A stretch of DNA of 9,340 bases from an uncultured Oscillospiraceae bacterium (GCA_900550095.1 URRG01000065.1:1-9340); one strand, 5' to 3'; shown: positions 1-6,436, numbered from the stretch's first letter. The notes: generated from the letters alone by a model not told the origin. A program made the numbers and translations.

Positions 1-18
1 GCTCTTCTTCGGAGGAGC
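1..18 (+). other. Edge hairpin with UUCG loop, possible remnant of an upstream terminator
   Basis: The first 18 bases form a 7-bp stem (one G-T wobble) closed by a C-G pair around a TTCG tetraloop, a very stable RNA hairpin type. The stem may continue beyond the left edge. Only CTTTT, a few bases downstream, resembles a U-tract, so this could end an upstream transcript but is not a convincing terminator. No coding region could be supported between here and 263. Confidence 0.25.
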
Positions 19-263
19 CCCGCTTTTGCGCCGCAGGATTCCGGCAGAAGGAGCTTCACCGGCCTTTTTCCTTCCGCCGGCGCGGGGCGCCTGCAGTCTG
101 CCGCTGGATCGGACGGTGGAAGATCGAAGAAAATTCCTCCTGATACATACGGATAGGAAAAAAAGGCGTAAAATGAAGGTCGGGATATGGAGATATATAT
201 TGGGCTGATGCGGAAAAATTTCGCCTTTCAGGCGTTTGTATTGATAACAGGGGGTGGAAGGAT

Positions 264-1394
264 ATGCATCCGGAATACGATTACGATATTGCGGTGATAG
301 GTGCGGGGCCTGCAGGCTCTACCTTTGCCAGGCTGGCGGCTGCCGGGGGAAGGCGCATTCTTCTGGTGGACGGCCAGGGCGTTTATAACCGAAAGCCCTG
401 CGGCGGACTTCTTGCGCCGGACGCTCAGAAGGTGCTGGCCCATTTCGATTTGGTTCTGCCAAACAGTGTGCTGGCGGATCCGCAGATTTTTTCTGTAAAG
501 ACCATCGATTTGGAAAAGAGGATGGTTCGGTATTACCAGCGCTATTATCTCAATATGGACCGCTACGCCTTTGACACGTGGCTTCTGTCCCTTGTGCCGG
601 AAACGGTGGACATAGTGGAAGGAAAATGCCTCCGGGCCGAGAGGCTGGAGGACGGCTTCCGGCTTCGGATCCGCGCCGCGGGGAAGGAGATCGTCTGCCG
701 CTGCAGCCGGCTCGTAGGAGCGGACGGGGCCAATTCCATTGTACGCAGGACCTTTTTCCGGGACCGCATTTCCCGTTACGTGGCTATTCAGCAGTGGTTC
801 AAAAGCACGGAGGGGAAAAACCCTTTTTATTCCTGCATATTCGACCCGCAGACCAGCGACAGCTGTTCCTGGCTCATGTATAAGGGCCCCTATGTAATAT
901 ACGGAGGATGTTTCTCGCCCGGAGGATGCCGGGCGGCATTTGAAAAGCAGAAGGTAAGGCTGGAGGACTTTCTCGGCTATACGCTGGGAGAGCCGGAAAA
1001 GACGGAGGCCTGTTTGGTTGACCGTCCGCGGAGAGCTGCTGATTTTATAACCGGCGAAAAGAATGTGTATCTGATCGGCGAGGCGGCGGGCTTTATCAGC
1101 GCCAGCTCCTTTGAAGGGATCAGCAGCGCCATATTGAGCGGAAGCCTTTTGGCGGCCGCGTTTCTGGAGGGCGAAGAGCCGGAGGATATCGCTGGAAAAT
1201 ACCGCCGGAAAACGTGGAAACTCCGGCTGAAGCTCTGGATGAAGATCCGAAAAAGATGGTTTATGTATACGCCCTGGGTCAGGCGCCGGATCATGCGGTC
1301 TGGTCTGCAGAGCATCGATGTGCACACCGATCCTATACAGGATAGTGATCCTTTGGGAGGAATAGAGGCGGATGAACCGGGAGTGGATCTCTAA
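264..1394 (+). CDS. FAD-dependent oxidoreductase, geranylgeranyl-reductase-like family
   Basis: A 376-residue flavoprotein of the group that includes geranylgeranyl reductases and related FAD reductases. The N-terminus has a Rossmann FAD motif, G13-A-G15-P-A-G18, followed by an acidic residue (D36) at the expected end of the second beta strand. A K44-P-C46-G-G block matches the Cys-Gly-Gly segment typical of geranylgeranyl-reductase-like proteins. V151-G-A-D154-G is the second flavin motif. G272-E-A-A-G276 with E284-G-I is the FAD ribityl-binding segment, where most relatives have Asp rather than Glu273. No signal peptide is seen. The very basic Arg/Lys/Trp-rich tail from about residue 312 could touch the membrane. 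The start is set by a purine-rich GGGGGTGGAAGG just before ATG. The last 23 nt overlap the AraC gene in another frame, suggesting coupled translation. The substrate is unknown: polyprenyl reduction is the family precedent, but a different unsaturated substrate is possible. The fold call is firm and the reaction is not. Confidence 0.85.
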   Translation: MHPEYDYDIAVIGAGPAGSTFARLAAAGGRRILLVDGQGVYNRKPCGGLLAPDAQKVLAHFDLVLPNSVLADPQIFSVKTIDLEKRMVRYYQRYYLNMDRYAFDTWLLSLVPETVDIVEGKCLRAERLEDGFRLRIRAAGKEIVCRCSRLVGADGANSIVRRTFFRDRISRYVAIQQWFKSTEGKNPFYSCIFDPQTSDSCSWLMYKGPYVIYGGCFSPGGCRAAFEKQKVRLEDFLGYTLGEPEKTEACLVDRPRRAADFITGEKNVYLIGEAAGFISASSFEGISSAILSGSLLAAAFLEGEEPEDIAGKYRRKTWKLRLKLWMKIRKRWFMYTPWVRRRIMRSGLQSIDVHTDPIQDSDPLGGIEADEPGVDL

Positions 1395-2259
1395 AATAAA
1401 TCAGTTGAATGAACTGGAGCTGGGACTGCAGATCAACGGAACGGAAATCAGCATAGAATGGTTCCGGGCGATGTATGTGGTGCGCCCGCCGAACCGTTCC
1501 TGGCATTACCATAGAGGTACGGAGATACACTACCTGATGGAGGGCGCCGTCCAGGTCATATTTGACGGCGGGACCGTTCTGGTAAAGGAAGGGGAAGCTG
1601 TGATCATCCCCGGCGGCGTGCGGCACAGGCTGAGCGAAACGGAGGACCGGCAGCCCTTCTATAAGGTGGTCGTGAACTATTCGGTTTCCGAGACGGGGAA
1701 AAGCGGGGAAGCGGCGCTTCTGAAAAGGCGGCTTACGCCGGAAAGACATATGCTGGTGCCGGTTTCCGACAGCATAAGCACGCTTCTGAAGATGTCTGTA
1801 GAGGAGTCTATCTGCAAAAAGAAAGGGTTTCTTACGGTGATCCAGGGGAACCTCCTTTCAGCCCTCATGCTGACGGCCCGGCAGATGAGGGGCGAGGATG
1901 AAGCGGAATACAATATACCGAAAAAGAAGAATGTGTTTCTGGACAGGATGGAGAAGATCGAGAGTTTCGTGACCGGCCGCCTCGACCGCAGGATATCGGT
2001 TGAGGAAATAGCGAAATATATGAATTTGAGCGCAAAGCAAGTGGGAAGAACGATATTTCACTGCAGGGGGAAAAACACGCGGGAATACCTGATGGGAATG
2101 CGGGTCGAAAAGGCAAAGGAACTGCTGAAAAATCCGGAGTACAGCATAGCGGAGGTCTCCGAGGTCCTGGGATTCTGCAATGAATACTATTTCAGCAGGT
2201 TTTTCCGGCAGATGGAAGGGATGCCGCCGGGAAAATACAGAAGGAGCATTTCAGCGTAA
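1372..2259 (+). CDS. AraC-family transcriptional regulator with cupin sensor domain
   Basis: A 295-residue regulator, normal length for the family. The N-terminal cupin carries an intact motif 1, H45-x-H47-x3-E51-x6-G58, and a nearly intact motif 2, G74-x5-P80-x-G82-x2-H85, so the metal-binding ligands H45, H47, E51 and H85 are all present. The C-terminus has the two AraC helix-turn-helix units at about residues 210-231 and 259-281, the second with the typical G-F-x-N-x-x-Y-F-S-R-x-F-R signature. It probably binds a sugar or sugar acid and activates the transporter operon that begins 540 nt downstream, whose promoter carries a direct repeat suited to an AraC protein. GGGAGG at 1355-1360, 11 nt before ATG, supports this start, which lies inside the end of the preceding gene. 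The ligand cannot be read from the sequence. Confidence 0.93.
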   Translation: MNREWISKINQLNELELGLQINGTEISIEWFRAMYVVRPPNRSWHYHRGTEIHYLMEGAVQVIFDGGTVLVKEGEAVIIPGGVRHRLSETEDRQPFYKVVVNYSVSETGKSGEAALLKRRLTPERHMLVPVSDSISTLLKMSVEESICKKKGFLTVIQGNLLSALMLTARQMRGEDEAEYNIPKKKNVFLDRMEKIESFVTGRLDRRISVEEIAKYMNLSAKQVGRTIFHCRGKNTREYLMGMRVEKAKELLKNPEYSIAEVSEVLGFCNEYYFSRFFRQMEGMPPGKYRRSISA

Positions 2260-2261
2260 AC

Positions 2262-2324
2262 AACGCAAGCAGAACAGACAGAATAAACAGAATAAGCGGC
2301 ATAGACAGCATAGACGGCAGAACG
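2262..2324 (+). repeat. Degenerate 9-nt tandem repeat, about seven units
   Basis: Beginning two bases after the AraC stop codon, the sequence falls into consecutive 9-nt units: AACGCAAGC, AGAACAGAC, AGAATAAAC, AGAATAAGC, GGCATAGAC, AGCATAGAC, GGCAGAACG. The central five fit a consensus close to RGMATARRC; the outer two are weaker. No frame is a credible gene, although the minus strand reads as a three-residue periodic string rich in Tyr, Val, Ser and Ala. Confidence 0.7.
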
Positions 2325-2436
2325 GAATGACCGGCAGGCCGCGCATTGTGCGTGGCTGCGGATGAAATACGGCAAAGCTGTATGCCGTATGCAGTATTCA
2401 GTCTGCAGTTGCAGTACGCGGTCTGCGATTGGCCGC

Positions 2437-2468
2437 CTGGCTGCCTGGCAGCCTGGTCGTCTGCCGTC
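2437..2468 (+). repeat. Short 8-nt tandem repeat, GC-rich
   Basis: Four consecutive 8-nt units start with CTG: CTGGCTGC, CTGGCAGC, CTGGTCGT, CTGCCGTC. The first two can also fold as the palindrome GGCTGCC-T-GGCAGCC. The last unit contributes to the complement of part of the 9-nt array at 2312-2320. Confidence 0.6.
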
Positions 2469-2477
2469 TTCGGCATG

Positions 2478-2531
2478 CTGTAATCTGTATACTGTATAAC
2501 TATATCACTATATCGCTGTATAACTGCATCG
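2478..2531 (+). repeat. Degenerate 7-8-nt tandem repeat, AT-rich
   Basis: Seven consecutive units begin with CT: CTGTAAT, CTGTATA, CTGTATAA, CTATATCA, CTATATCG, CTGTATAA, CTGCATCG. The 10-mer CTGTATAACT recurs exactly at 2492 and 2516, 24 nt (three units) apart. The array appears to grade out of the CTGG-type units upstream, separated by a 9-nt spacer. Confidence 0.65.
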
Positions 2532-2571
2532 CAGTATGCCGTATACTGCAGAGGGCATGCAGAGGGAAAAA

Positions 2572-2611
2572 GGCGCTTTCCGCCTGGCGGAAGGCGTCTT
2601 TCTTTTTATTT
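2572..2611 (+). terminator. Strong intrinsic terminator
   Basis: Arms 2572-2584 and 2586-2598 are complementary over 13 positions with two wobbles; in practice the turn is made by the central few bases. AAAAA precedes the stem and TTTCTTTTTATTT follows it. It separates the AraC transcript, or any RNA from the repeat region, from the transporter operon. The A-tract on the other side could allow some bidirectional action. Confidence 0.9.
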
Positions 2612-2670
2612 CATAAAGTCCGAAAAAGATAAATATATGTCCGCAGGATTGATTTTATAAAGTCGGAAAA
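2608..2670 (+). promoter_or_regulatory. Direct repeat, candidate AraC operator half-sites
   Basis: ATTTCATAAAGTCCGAAAA at 2608-2626 and ATTTTATAAAGTCGGAAAA at 2652-2670 match at 17 of 19 positions and lie 44 bp apart, about four helical turns. Directly repeated sites on one face of the DNA, with the proximal copy abutting the core promoter, are typical for AraC-family activators, and the only regulator in the window is encoded just upstream. The proximal copy ends four bases before a perfect -10 box. Binding by that regulator is inferred from position and form. Confidence 0.6.
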
Positions 2671-2674
2671 TTTA

Positions 2675-2680
2675 TATAAT
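2675..2680 (+). promoter_or_regulatory. Candidate -10 box of the transporter operon promoter
   Basis: TATAAT is a perfect sigma-A -10 hexamer. The expected -35 position 17 bp upstream (2652-2657) reads ATTTTA, a poor match to TTGACA, as expected for an activator-dependent promoter. It would leave a leader of about 115 nt. The region is AT-rich, so other -10-like hexamers, for example TATATT at 2699-2704, cannot be excluded. Confidence 0.5.
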
Positions 2681-2702
2681 AAAGATATAGAAATCGTATA
2701 TA

Positions 2703-2773
2703 TTTGGAAATTAATAGAGTATTTGATGAAAATATATATTAGAAATTATCTTTTTTATCCATTAATTTCCAAA
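2703..2773 (+). repeat. 13-bp perfect inverted repeat in the operon leader
   Basis: TTTGGAAATTAAT at 2703-2715 is the exact reverse complement of ATTAATTTCCAAA at 2761-2773, with a 45-nt AT-rich spacer. The right arm ends 14 nt before the ribosome binding site of the solute-binding protein. It could form a leader hairpin affecting mRNA stability or translation, or be a second protein-binding palindrome. No T-tract follows, so it is not a terminator. Confidence 0.6.
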
Positions 2774-2801
2774 AGTATTCTATTGCTAAGGAGGAGAAAC
2801 A

Positions 2802-4445
2802 ATGAAAAAATTCCGCAGGATGCGCAGGATGACATCCGCCGTACTGGCACTGCTGCTCTGCATATGCAGCGGCTGCAGCGAAGGAACAGAAAACACATCG
2901 GACAGCAGCCCGGCTGCGGGTGAAGATGGGACGCTGGATGGCGGCGCGACCAATGCTGAAGGATATCCCATTGTAAAGGAACCGGTTGCTTTAAAGATTG
3001 CAACCTGGTATTCCTCCGGTTCTATTGAAAATCTCGATGAAAACAAAACCCTGAAAAAGCTGCAGGAAGAGACAGGGATAGACCTGGAATTCGAGGTTTA
3101 CAGCGACCCGGAAAAGGCGAACCTGCTGTTTGCCAGCCGGACCTATCCCGATATCGCATGGAGGCTGGACTGCAACGGGACGCAGAAGACGGACGCCATA
3201 GAGGCGGGGGACGTGATCAGCATTGATGGGTATTTGGAATATGCCCCCACTTATAAAGCGTTTTTGGAGGAAAACCCGGATATTGCGGTGCAGGTCAAAT
3301 ACAAGGATGGGAAAATGTATTCCTTCCCCTATGTATACCTGGACGAGACCTCTTATAATCTGCGGGATCAGTGGTATATCAACAAGCAGTGGCTGGATGA
3401 GCTGAAATTAGAAATGCCTACCACCACAACGGAGTATTTGAATGTTCTCAGAGCCTTTCGGGATAATGCGGGAACGGGGAGCATCCCGGAAAATGTGACG
3501 CCCCATTATATGCGGTATGGGGAATTTATCGGCGGTCAGTTTGATATATATGCCGCCTTCGGCGTATATGCATACGACGATTCCTATTTGGCGGTGGAAG
3601 ACGGCAAGGTCGTCTGCCAGGCCATAAATCCTGATATCAAAGAGCCCCTGAAGTATTTGCGCACCATGTATGAAGAAAGCCTCATAAAACCGGAAGCTTT
3701 TACCGATGACTGGGCGGCGTATGCCGCGGCTACTTCTTCCGATCCGCCTATTGCGGGCGCCTTTACCGCTTTTACCAATGCCAATACCACGGATGCGGGC
3801 AAATGGTATTATCCCATGGCTCCTTTGGAGCCGGAGAATGGAAAAGAACCGTATATCCGCGCGCAGGTGAAGGGGTCTTCCTTCCCGATGAACTATATGA
3901 TTTTCAAGGACAACAAATATCCTGTGGCGTCGGTTCGGCTGGCCGAATATATGGCTCAGCCTGAGGTCTCCATGAGCCTGGAAAAGGGCGTGGAAGGCGT
4001 TGGCTGGAAATACAACGACGATGGAAAAATGGAGATTATCCCTGAAAACAGTGCGGCCAACATGGCGGATGAGGATAAACCCCTGGGCAACCACGGCATC
4101 CTGCTTCTGACCTCGGATATGTTTGCGGATCCCACCCGCACGATCGAACCGCAGCGCGGATGGGCGTACGACAATATCTATAAGAAATATGTGCCCGATG
4201 TCTCCAAGAGTATGCCCAATGTGCCTTCCGGGATGCTGGATGAAGCGGATACGACGCGTATGGCCGATCTGGAGCTGCAGATCAAGGATTATGTCAAGGT
4301 CACATTTGCCAACTGGATCACGGGAAAAGGTGATATCGACGCTGAATGGGACGGTTTTGTAAAGCGGATGGAGGAACTCGGCGCAGAAGAATGGGTTTCT
4401 TTGAACCAAAAGGAAATCGATGCCGCCAAGAAATTGGAAGGCTGA
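2802..4445 (+). CDS. Carbohydrate ABC transporter solute-binding lipoprotein (LplA/LipO type)
   Basis: A 547-residue extracellular solute-binding protein, the usual length of the large LplA/LipO-like group found in Firmicutes. The first 24 residues form a lipoprotein signal peptide: a Lys/Arg-rich start, a hydrophobic core and I21-C-S-G-C25, with C25 as the expected lipidated cysteine. The lipobox is slightly unusual in having Cys at -3. A short Ser/Gly/Asp/Thr-rich linker follows, then the start of the mature domain (about residue 60, K-I-A-T-W-Y). The protein should be anchored outside the membrane and hand its ligand to the two permeases downstream. AAGGAGG at 2788-2794, 7 nt before ATG, is a near-perfect ribosome binding site. 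It is the first gene of the operon, behind the candidate AraC-controlled promoter. The size and permease type suggest an oligosaccharide or modified sugar ligand; its identity cannot be read. Confidence 0.93.
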   Translation: MKKFRRMRRMTSAVLALLLCICSGCSEGTENTSDSSPAAGEDGTLDGGATNAEGYPIVKEPVALKIATWYSSGSIENLDENKTLKKLQEETGIDLEFEVYSDPEKANLLFASRTYPDIAWRLDCNGTQKTDAIEAGDVISIDGYLEYAPTYKAFLEENPDIAVQVKYKDGKMYSFPYVYLDETSYNLRDQWYINKQWLDELKLEMPTTTTEYLNVLRAFRDNAGTGSIPENVTPHYMRYGEFIGGQFDIYAAFGVYAYDDSYLAVEDGKVVCQAINPDIKEPLKYLRTMYEESLIKPEAFTDDWAAYAAATSSDPPIAGAFTAFTNANTTDAGKWYYPMAPLEPENGKEPYIRAQVKGSSFPMNYMIFKDNKYPVASVRLAEYMAQPEVSMSLEKGVEGVGWKYNDDGKMEIIPENSAANMADEDKPLGNHGILLLTSDMFADPTRTIEPQRGWAYDNIYKKYVPDVSKSMPNVPSGMLDEADTTRMADLELQIKDYVKVTFANWITGKGDIDAEWDGFVKRMEELGAEEWVSLNQKEIDAAKKLEG

Positions 4446-4480
4446 TTTGGATCACTGAAAACGGATACATCATGGAAACG

Positions 4481-4518
4481 GCCGCAGAGCGGAGCGATCT
4501 GCTCTGCGGCTCTGTTTT
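4481..4518 (+). terminator. Intra-operon hairpin with U-tract, likely partial terminator or mRNA stabiliser
   Basis: GCCGCAGAGC (4481-4490) pairs perfectly with GCTCTGCGGC (4501-4510). Three further inner pairs, one a wobble, close a GCGA tetraloop of the stable GNRA type, giving 13 bp. TCTGTTTT follows. Placed between the binding-protein gene and the permease genes, it fits the common arrangement in which such a hairpin partly stops transcription or protects the upstream mRNA, so that binding protein exceeds permease. The U-tract is short, so readthrough is expected. Confidence 0.75.
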
Positions 4519-4533
4519 AGGGAGGTCGGAGTT

Positions 4534-5484
4534 ATGCTGAATGCCAGGCTAGAAAAGAGGCCGCTCACCCGCGGCGAGAAGACGGTATGGAGGATTCGCC
4601 AGCATGGAGGCTTTTATCTGCTGCTGGTTCCCTCTCTGATCCTTTTGATTGTTTTCACCTATGTCCCCATGTATGGGGTTGTCATAGCCTTTAAAAATTT
4701 TAAACCAATAGACGGCATATGGGGGAGCCAGTGGGTCGGATTCGCTCAGTTTGAACGGTTTTTCAGCCAGGCCGCTTTTTGGGACATACTGAAAAATACG
4801 CTGGTACTCAGCGTGTATTCCCTGCTGGCAGGCTTCCCCATGCCTATCATACTGGCTCTGGCTTTGAACAGCTGTGCATTCAAACGGTTTGGAAAGGCGG
4901 TGCAGCTGATCACATATGCGCCGCATTTTATTTCAACGGTTGTTTTTGTGGGGATCCTGAATATTTTCTTTGCGCCTACTATGGGGATTGTCCAGCAGTT
5001 CCTTGAGCTTTTGGGGATGGCGGACGGTCCTCTTCGGGTTCTTATGGATGGCGGGGCATTCTCTCATTTGTATGTCTGGTCGGGCGTTTGGCAGGGGATG
5101 GGCTGGGGAAGCATCATCTATCTGGCGGCGCTTTCCGGGGTGGATCCTTCTCTGCACGAAGCCTCTGTGGTAGACGGGGCAAACAAGCTGCAGCGTATAT
5201 GGTACATCGACCTGCCCTGCATCGTCCCCACGATTGTGACCCTCCTGATCCTGAACTGCGGCAATATTTTAAATGTAGGTTTTGAAAAGGTATATCTCAT
5301 GCAGAATTCGATGAATCTCTCTTCCTCTGAGATCATTTCTACATATGTGTATAAAATGGGGCTTCTAAACAGCCAGTATAGCTATTCTACGGCAATAGGG
5401 CTTTTTAATTCGGTGATCAATATGATCCTTTTGCTGACGGTGGATCGGATTTCCAAGAGAATGGGGCAGGACGGCCTGTTTTAG
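4534..5484 (+). CDS. Carbohydrate ABC transporter permease, LplB type
   Basis: A 316-residue integral membrane permease. The first membrane span begins near residue 27 after a basic cytoplasmic N-terminus, and further hydrophobic spans follow. The cytoplasmic EAA loop that docks the ATPase is clear: E209-A-S-V-V-D214-G215-A, ending at L227-P228. It would pair with the next gene product to form the membrane channel for the lipoprotein-bound sugar. GGGAGG at 4520-4525, 8 nt before ATG and directly after the intra-operon hairpin, supports the start. No ATPase gene lies nearby, as is usual for this transporter type in Firmicutes, which share an MsmX-like ATPase encoded elsewhere. Family and role are firm; the substrate is not determined. 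Confidence 0.94.
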   Translation: MLNARLEKRPLTRGEKTVWRIRQHGGFYLLLVPSLILLIVFTYVPMYGVVIAFKNFKPIDGIWGSQWVGFAQFERFFSQAAFWDILKNTLVLSVYSLLAGFPMPIILALALNSCAFKRFGKAVQLITYAPHFISTVVFVGILNIFFAPTMGIVQQFLELLGMADGPLRVLMDGGAFSHLYVWSGVWQGMGWGSIIYLAALSGVDPSLHEASVVDGANKLQRIWYIDLPCIVPTIVTLLILNCGNILNVGFEKVYLMQNSMNLSSSEIISTYVYKMGLLNSQYSYSTAIGLFNSVINMILLLTVDRISKRMGQDGLF

Positions 5485-5495
5485 GGGGGATATAT

Positions 5496-6410
5496 ATGAC
5501 CGGTATAAAGAGAAACAAAATACGTTCCAGCAGAGTGGATCGGGCCTATAATGCCCTCAATGCTTTTATATTGGGGCTGCTGCTCGCGGCGGTGGCATAT
5601 CCGCTGTATTTTATTGTGATCGCCTCCTTCAGCGACCCTTCCGCTGTGGGAACAGGACAAGTGCTCTTTTTTCCTAAAGGGTTCAGCCTGGAAGGATACC
5701 AGCGGATTTTCGAATATGGAATGCTTTGGGTGGGGTATAAGAATTCCATCATATACGCTATAGGCGGCACATTGCTTTCAGTGGTCCTTACAACAACGGC
5801 GGCGTATGTTTTTACCCGGAACACCCTTCCGGGCAGAAAATTTTTTCTTGTGCTTTATACGATCCCGATGTTTTTTAATGGCGGCCTGATCTCCACATAT
5901 CTGGTAGTGCAGAACCTTAATCTTGTGAATTCGCCTTTTATCCTGATCCTTTTAGGCGCTGTGAGCATGTATAACATCATCATAACCAAAACCTATATCC
6001 GCTCCAATATCCCGGAGGAGATGTTTGAAGCGGCGAAGATAGACGGATGCGGGAATATACGGTATTTTTTCGCTGTCATCCTTCCGCTTTCAAAGGCGAT
6101 CATCGCCGTGCTGGTGGTTTTCGCTGTCGTAGGGCAATGGAACTCTTATTTTAATGCGCTGATCTATATATCTGAAAAGGATTTTTACCCTCTGCAGCTG
6201 GTGATACGGGATATCCTGAACACCCAGACCGCCATGATGCAGGCCCTGGAGACCGGCGGCATGGGCGCGGATGCAATGGCGGAGATTTATCAGGCGGAAT
6301 CCATGAAATACGGCGTTATAATCGTTTCGAGCCTGCCTATGATGATCGTGTATCCTTTTGCCCAGAAATATTTCACCAAGGGCGTTATGATCGGGGCGGT
6401 AAAGGGCTGA
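5496..6410 (+). CDS. Carbohydrate ABC transporter permease, YtcP type
   Basis: A 304-residue membrane permease, partner of the LplB-type protein encoded 11 nt upstream. The first span is at about residues 23-43, followed by the S-F-S-D-P segment common at this position in YtcP-like permeases. The EAA loop is E178-A-A-K-I-D183-G-C-G186, ending L196-P197. The last residues, after a final hydrophobic span, include the basic-aromatic K-Y-F-x-K-G-V segment typical for the family. A GGGGGGA run just before ATG serves as ribosome binding site. Spacing to both neighbours indicates one transcript. There is no sign of truncation. Confidence 0.94.
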   Translation: MTGIKRNKIRSSRVDRAYNALNAFILGLLLAAVAYPLYFIVIASFSDPSAVGTGQVLFFPKGFSLEGYQRIFEYGMLWVGYKNSIIYAIGGTLLSVVLTTTAAYVFTRNTLPGRKFFLVLYTIPMFFNGGLISTYLVVQNLNLVNSPFILILLGAVSMYNIIITKTYIRSNIPEEMFEAAKIDGCGNIRYFFAVILPLSKAIIAVLVVFAVVGQWNSYFNALIYISEKDFYPLQLVIRDILNTQTAMMQALETGGMGADAMAEIYQAESMKYGVIIVSSLPMMIVYPFAQKYFTKGVMIGAVKG

Positions 6411-6421
6411 CGGCCAAAAAG

Positions 6422-6430
6422 AAAGAGGTG
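6422..6430 (+). promoter_or_regulatory. Ribosome binding site that selects the ATG at 6437
   Basis: AAAGAGGTG matches the anti-Shine-Dalgarno complement AAGGAGGTG at eight of nine positions and lies 6 nt before ATG 6437. An in-frame GTG at 6428 would give a protein three residues longer, but it sits inside this site and has no comparable site of its own, so ATG 6437 is preferred. Confidence 0.75.
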
Positions 6431-6436
6431 CTGCAT

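Larger units (their letters stand above)
2260..2571 (+). other. Gene-free, hairpin-rich repeat region; possible structured 3' UTR or small RNA
   Basis: No plausible gene was found here. Open frames in this stretch are low complexity and lack ribosome binding sites. Local hairpins that can be drawn by eye are: 2337-2357 (9 bp with two wobbles, loop TTG), 2367-2390 (ATACGGCA pairing with TGCCGTAT, 8-nt loop), 2439-2453 (GGCTG pairing with CAGCC) and 2531-2549 (GCAGTAT pairing with ATACTGC, 5-nt loop). A long-range alternative pairs 2306-2320 with 2461-2480: CAGCAT with ATGCTG and AGACGGCAG with CTGCCGTCT, with a 5-nt bulge. The stretch ends at a strong terminator, so it would be the 3' UTR of the AraC transcript or a separate RNA of roughly 300 nt. 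Whether it functions as RNA is inference. Confidence 0.4.

Noticed and set aside
26..208. 60-codon open frame before the oxidoreductase gene
   Set aside because: It starts at a non-ATG codon without a ribosome binding site, its Arg/Pro-rich composition looks like translated non-coding DNA, and no domain is recognisable.
222..234. CGCCT-TTC-AGGCG hairpin followed by TTTGT just before the first gene, as a terminator
   Set aside because: The stem is only 5 bp and the T-run is interrupted; it also lies in the expected leader of the oxidoreductase gene. Too weak to call.
228..1325. 365-codon open frame on the minus strand opposite the oxidoreductase gene
   Set aside because: The plus-strand frame has unmistakable FAD motifs and a good start site. 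The minus frame has no recognisable domain and is a shadow of GC-biased codons.
2260..2571. CRISPR array or transposon end as an explanation for the repeats
   Set aside because: Units of 7-9 nt are contiguous with no spacers, there are no cas genes, transposase or target-site duplications, and unit identity is low.
2429..2632. 67-codon open frame through the repeat region
   Set aside because: It lies over the 8-nt repeats and the terminator, and its translation is a low-complexity Ile/Tyr/Cys string typical of translated repeats.
2723..2923. Possible leader peptide in the AT-rich region before the solute-binding protein
   Set aside because: There is no ribosome binding site before its starts at 2723 or 2726, and the frame runs on into the lipoprotein gene out of frame rather than ending in the leader.
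3408..4409. 333-codon minus-strand open frame inside the solute-binding protein gene
   Set aside because: It is a shadow of the lipoprotein gene, has no recognisable domain and has no promoter or ribosome binding site of its own.
4534..6410. Missing ATPase read as a broken ABC transporter
   Set aside because: Both permeases have intact EAA loops. Transporters of this type in Firmicutes normally borrow a shared MsmX-like ATPase encoded elsewhere.
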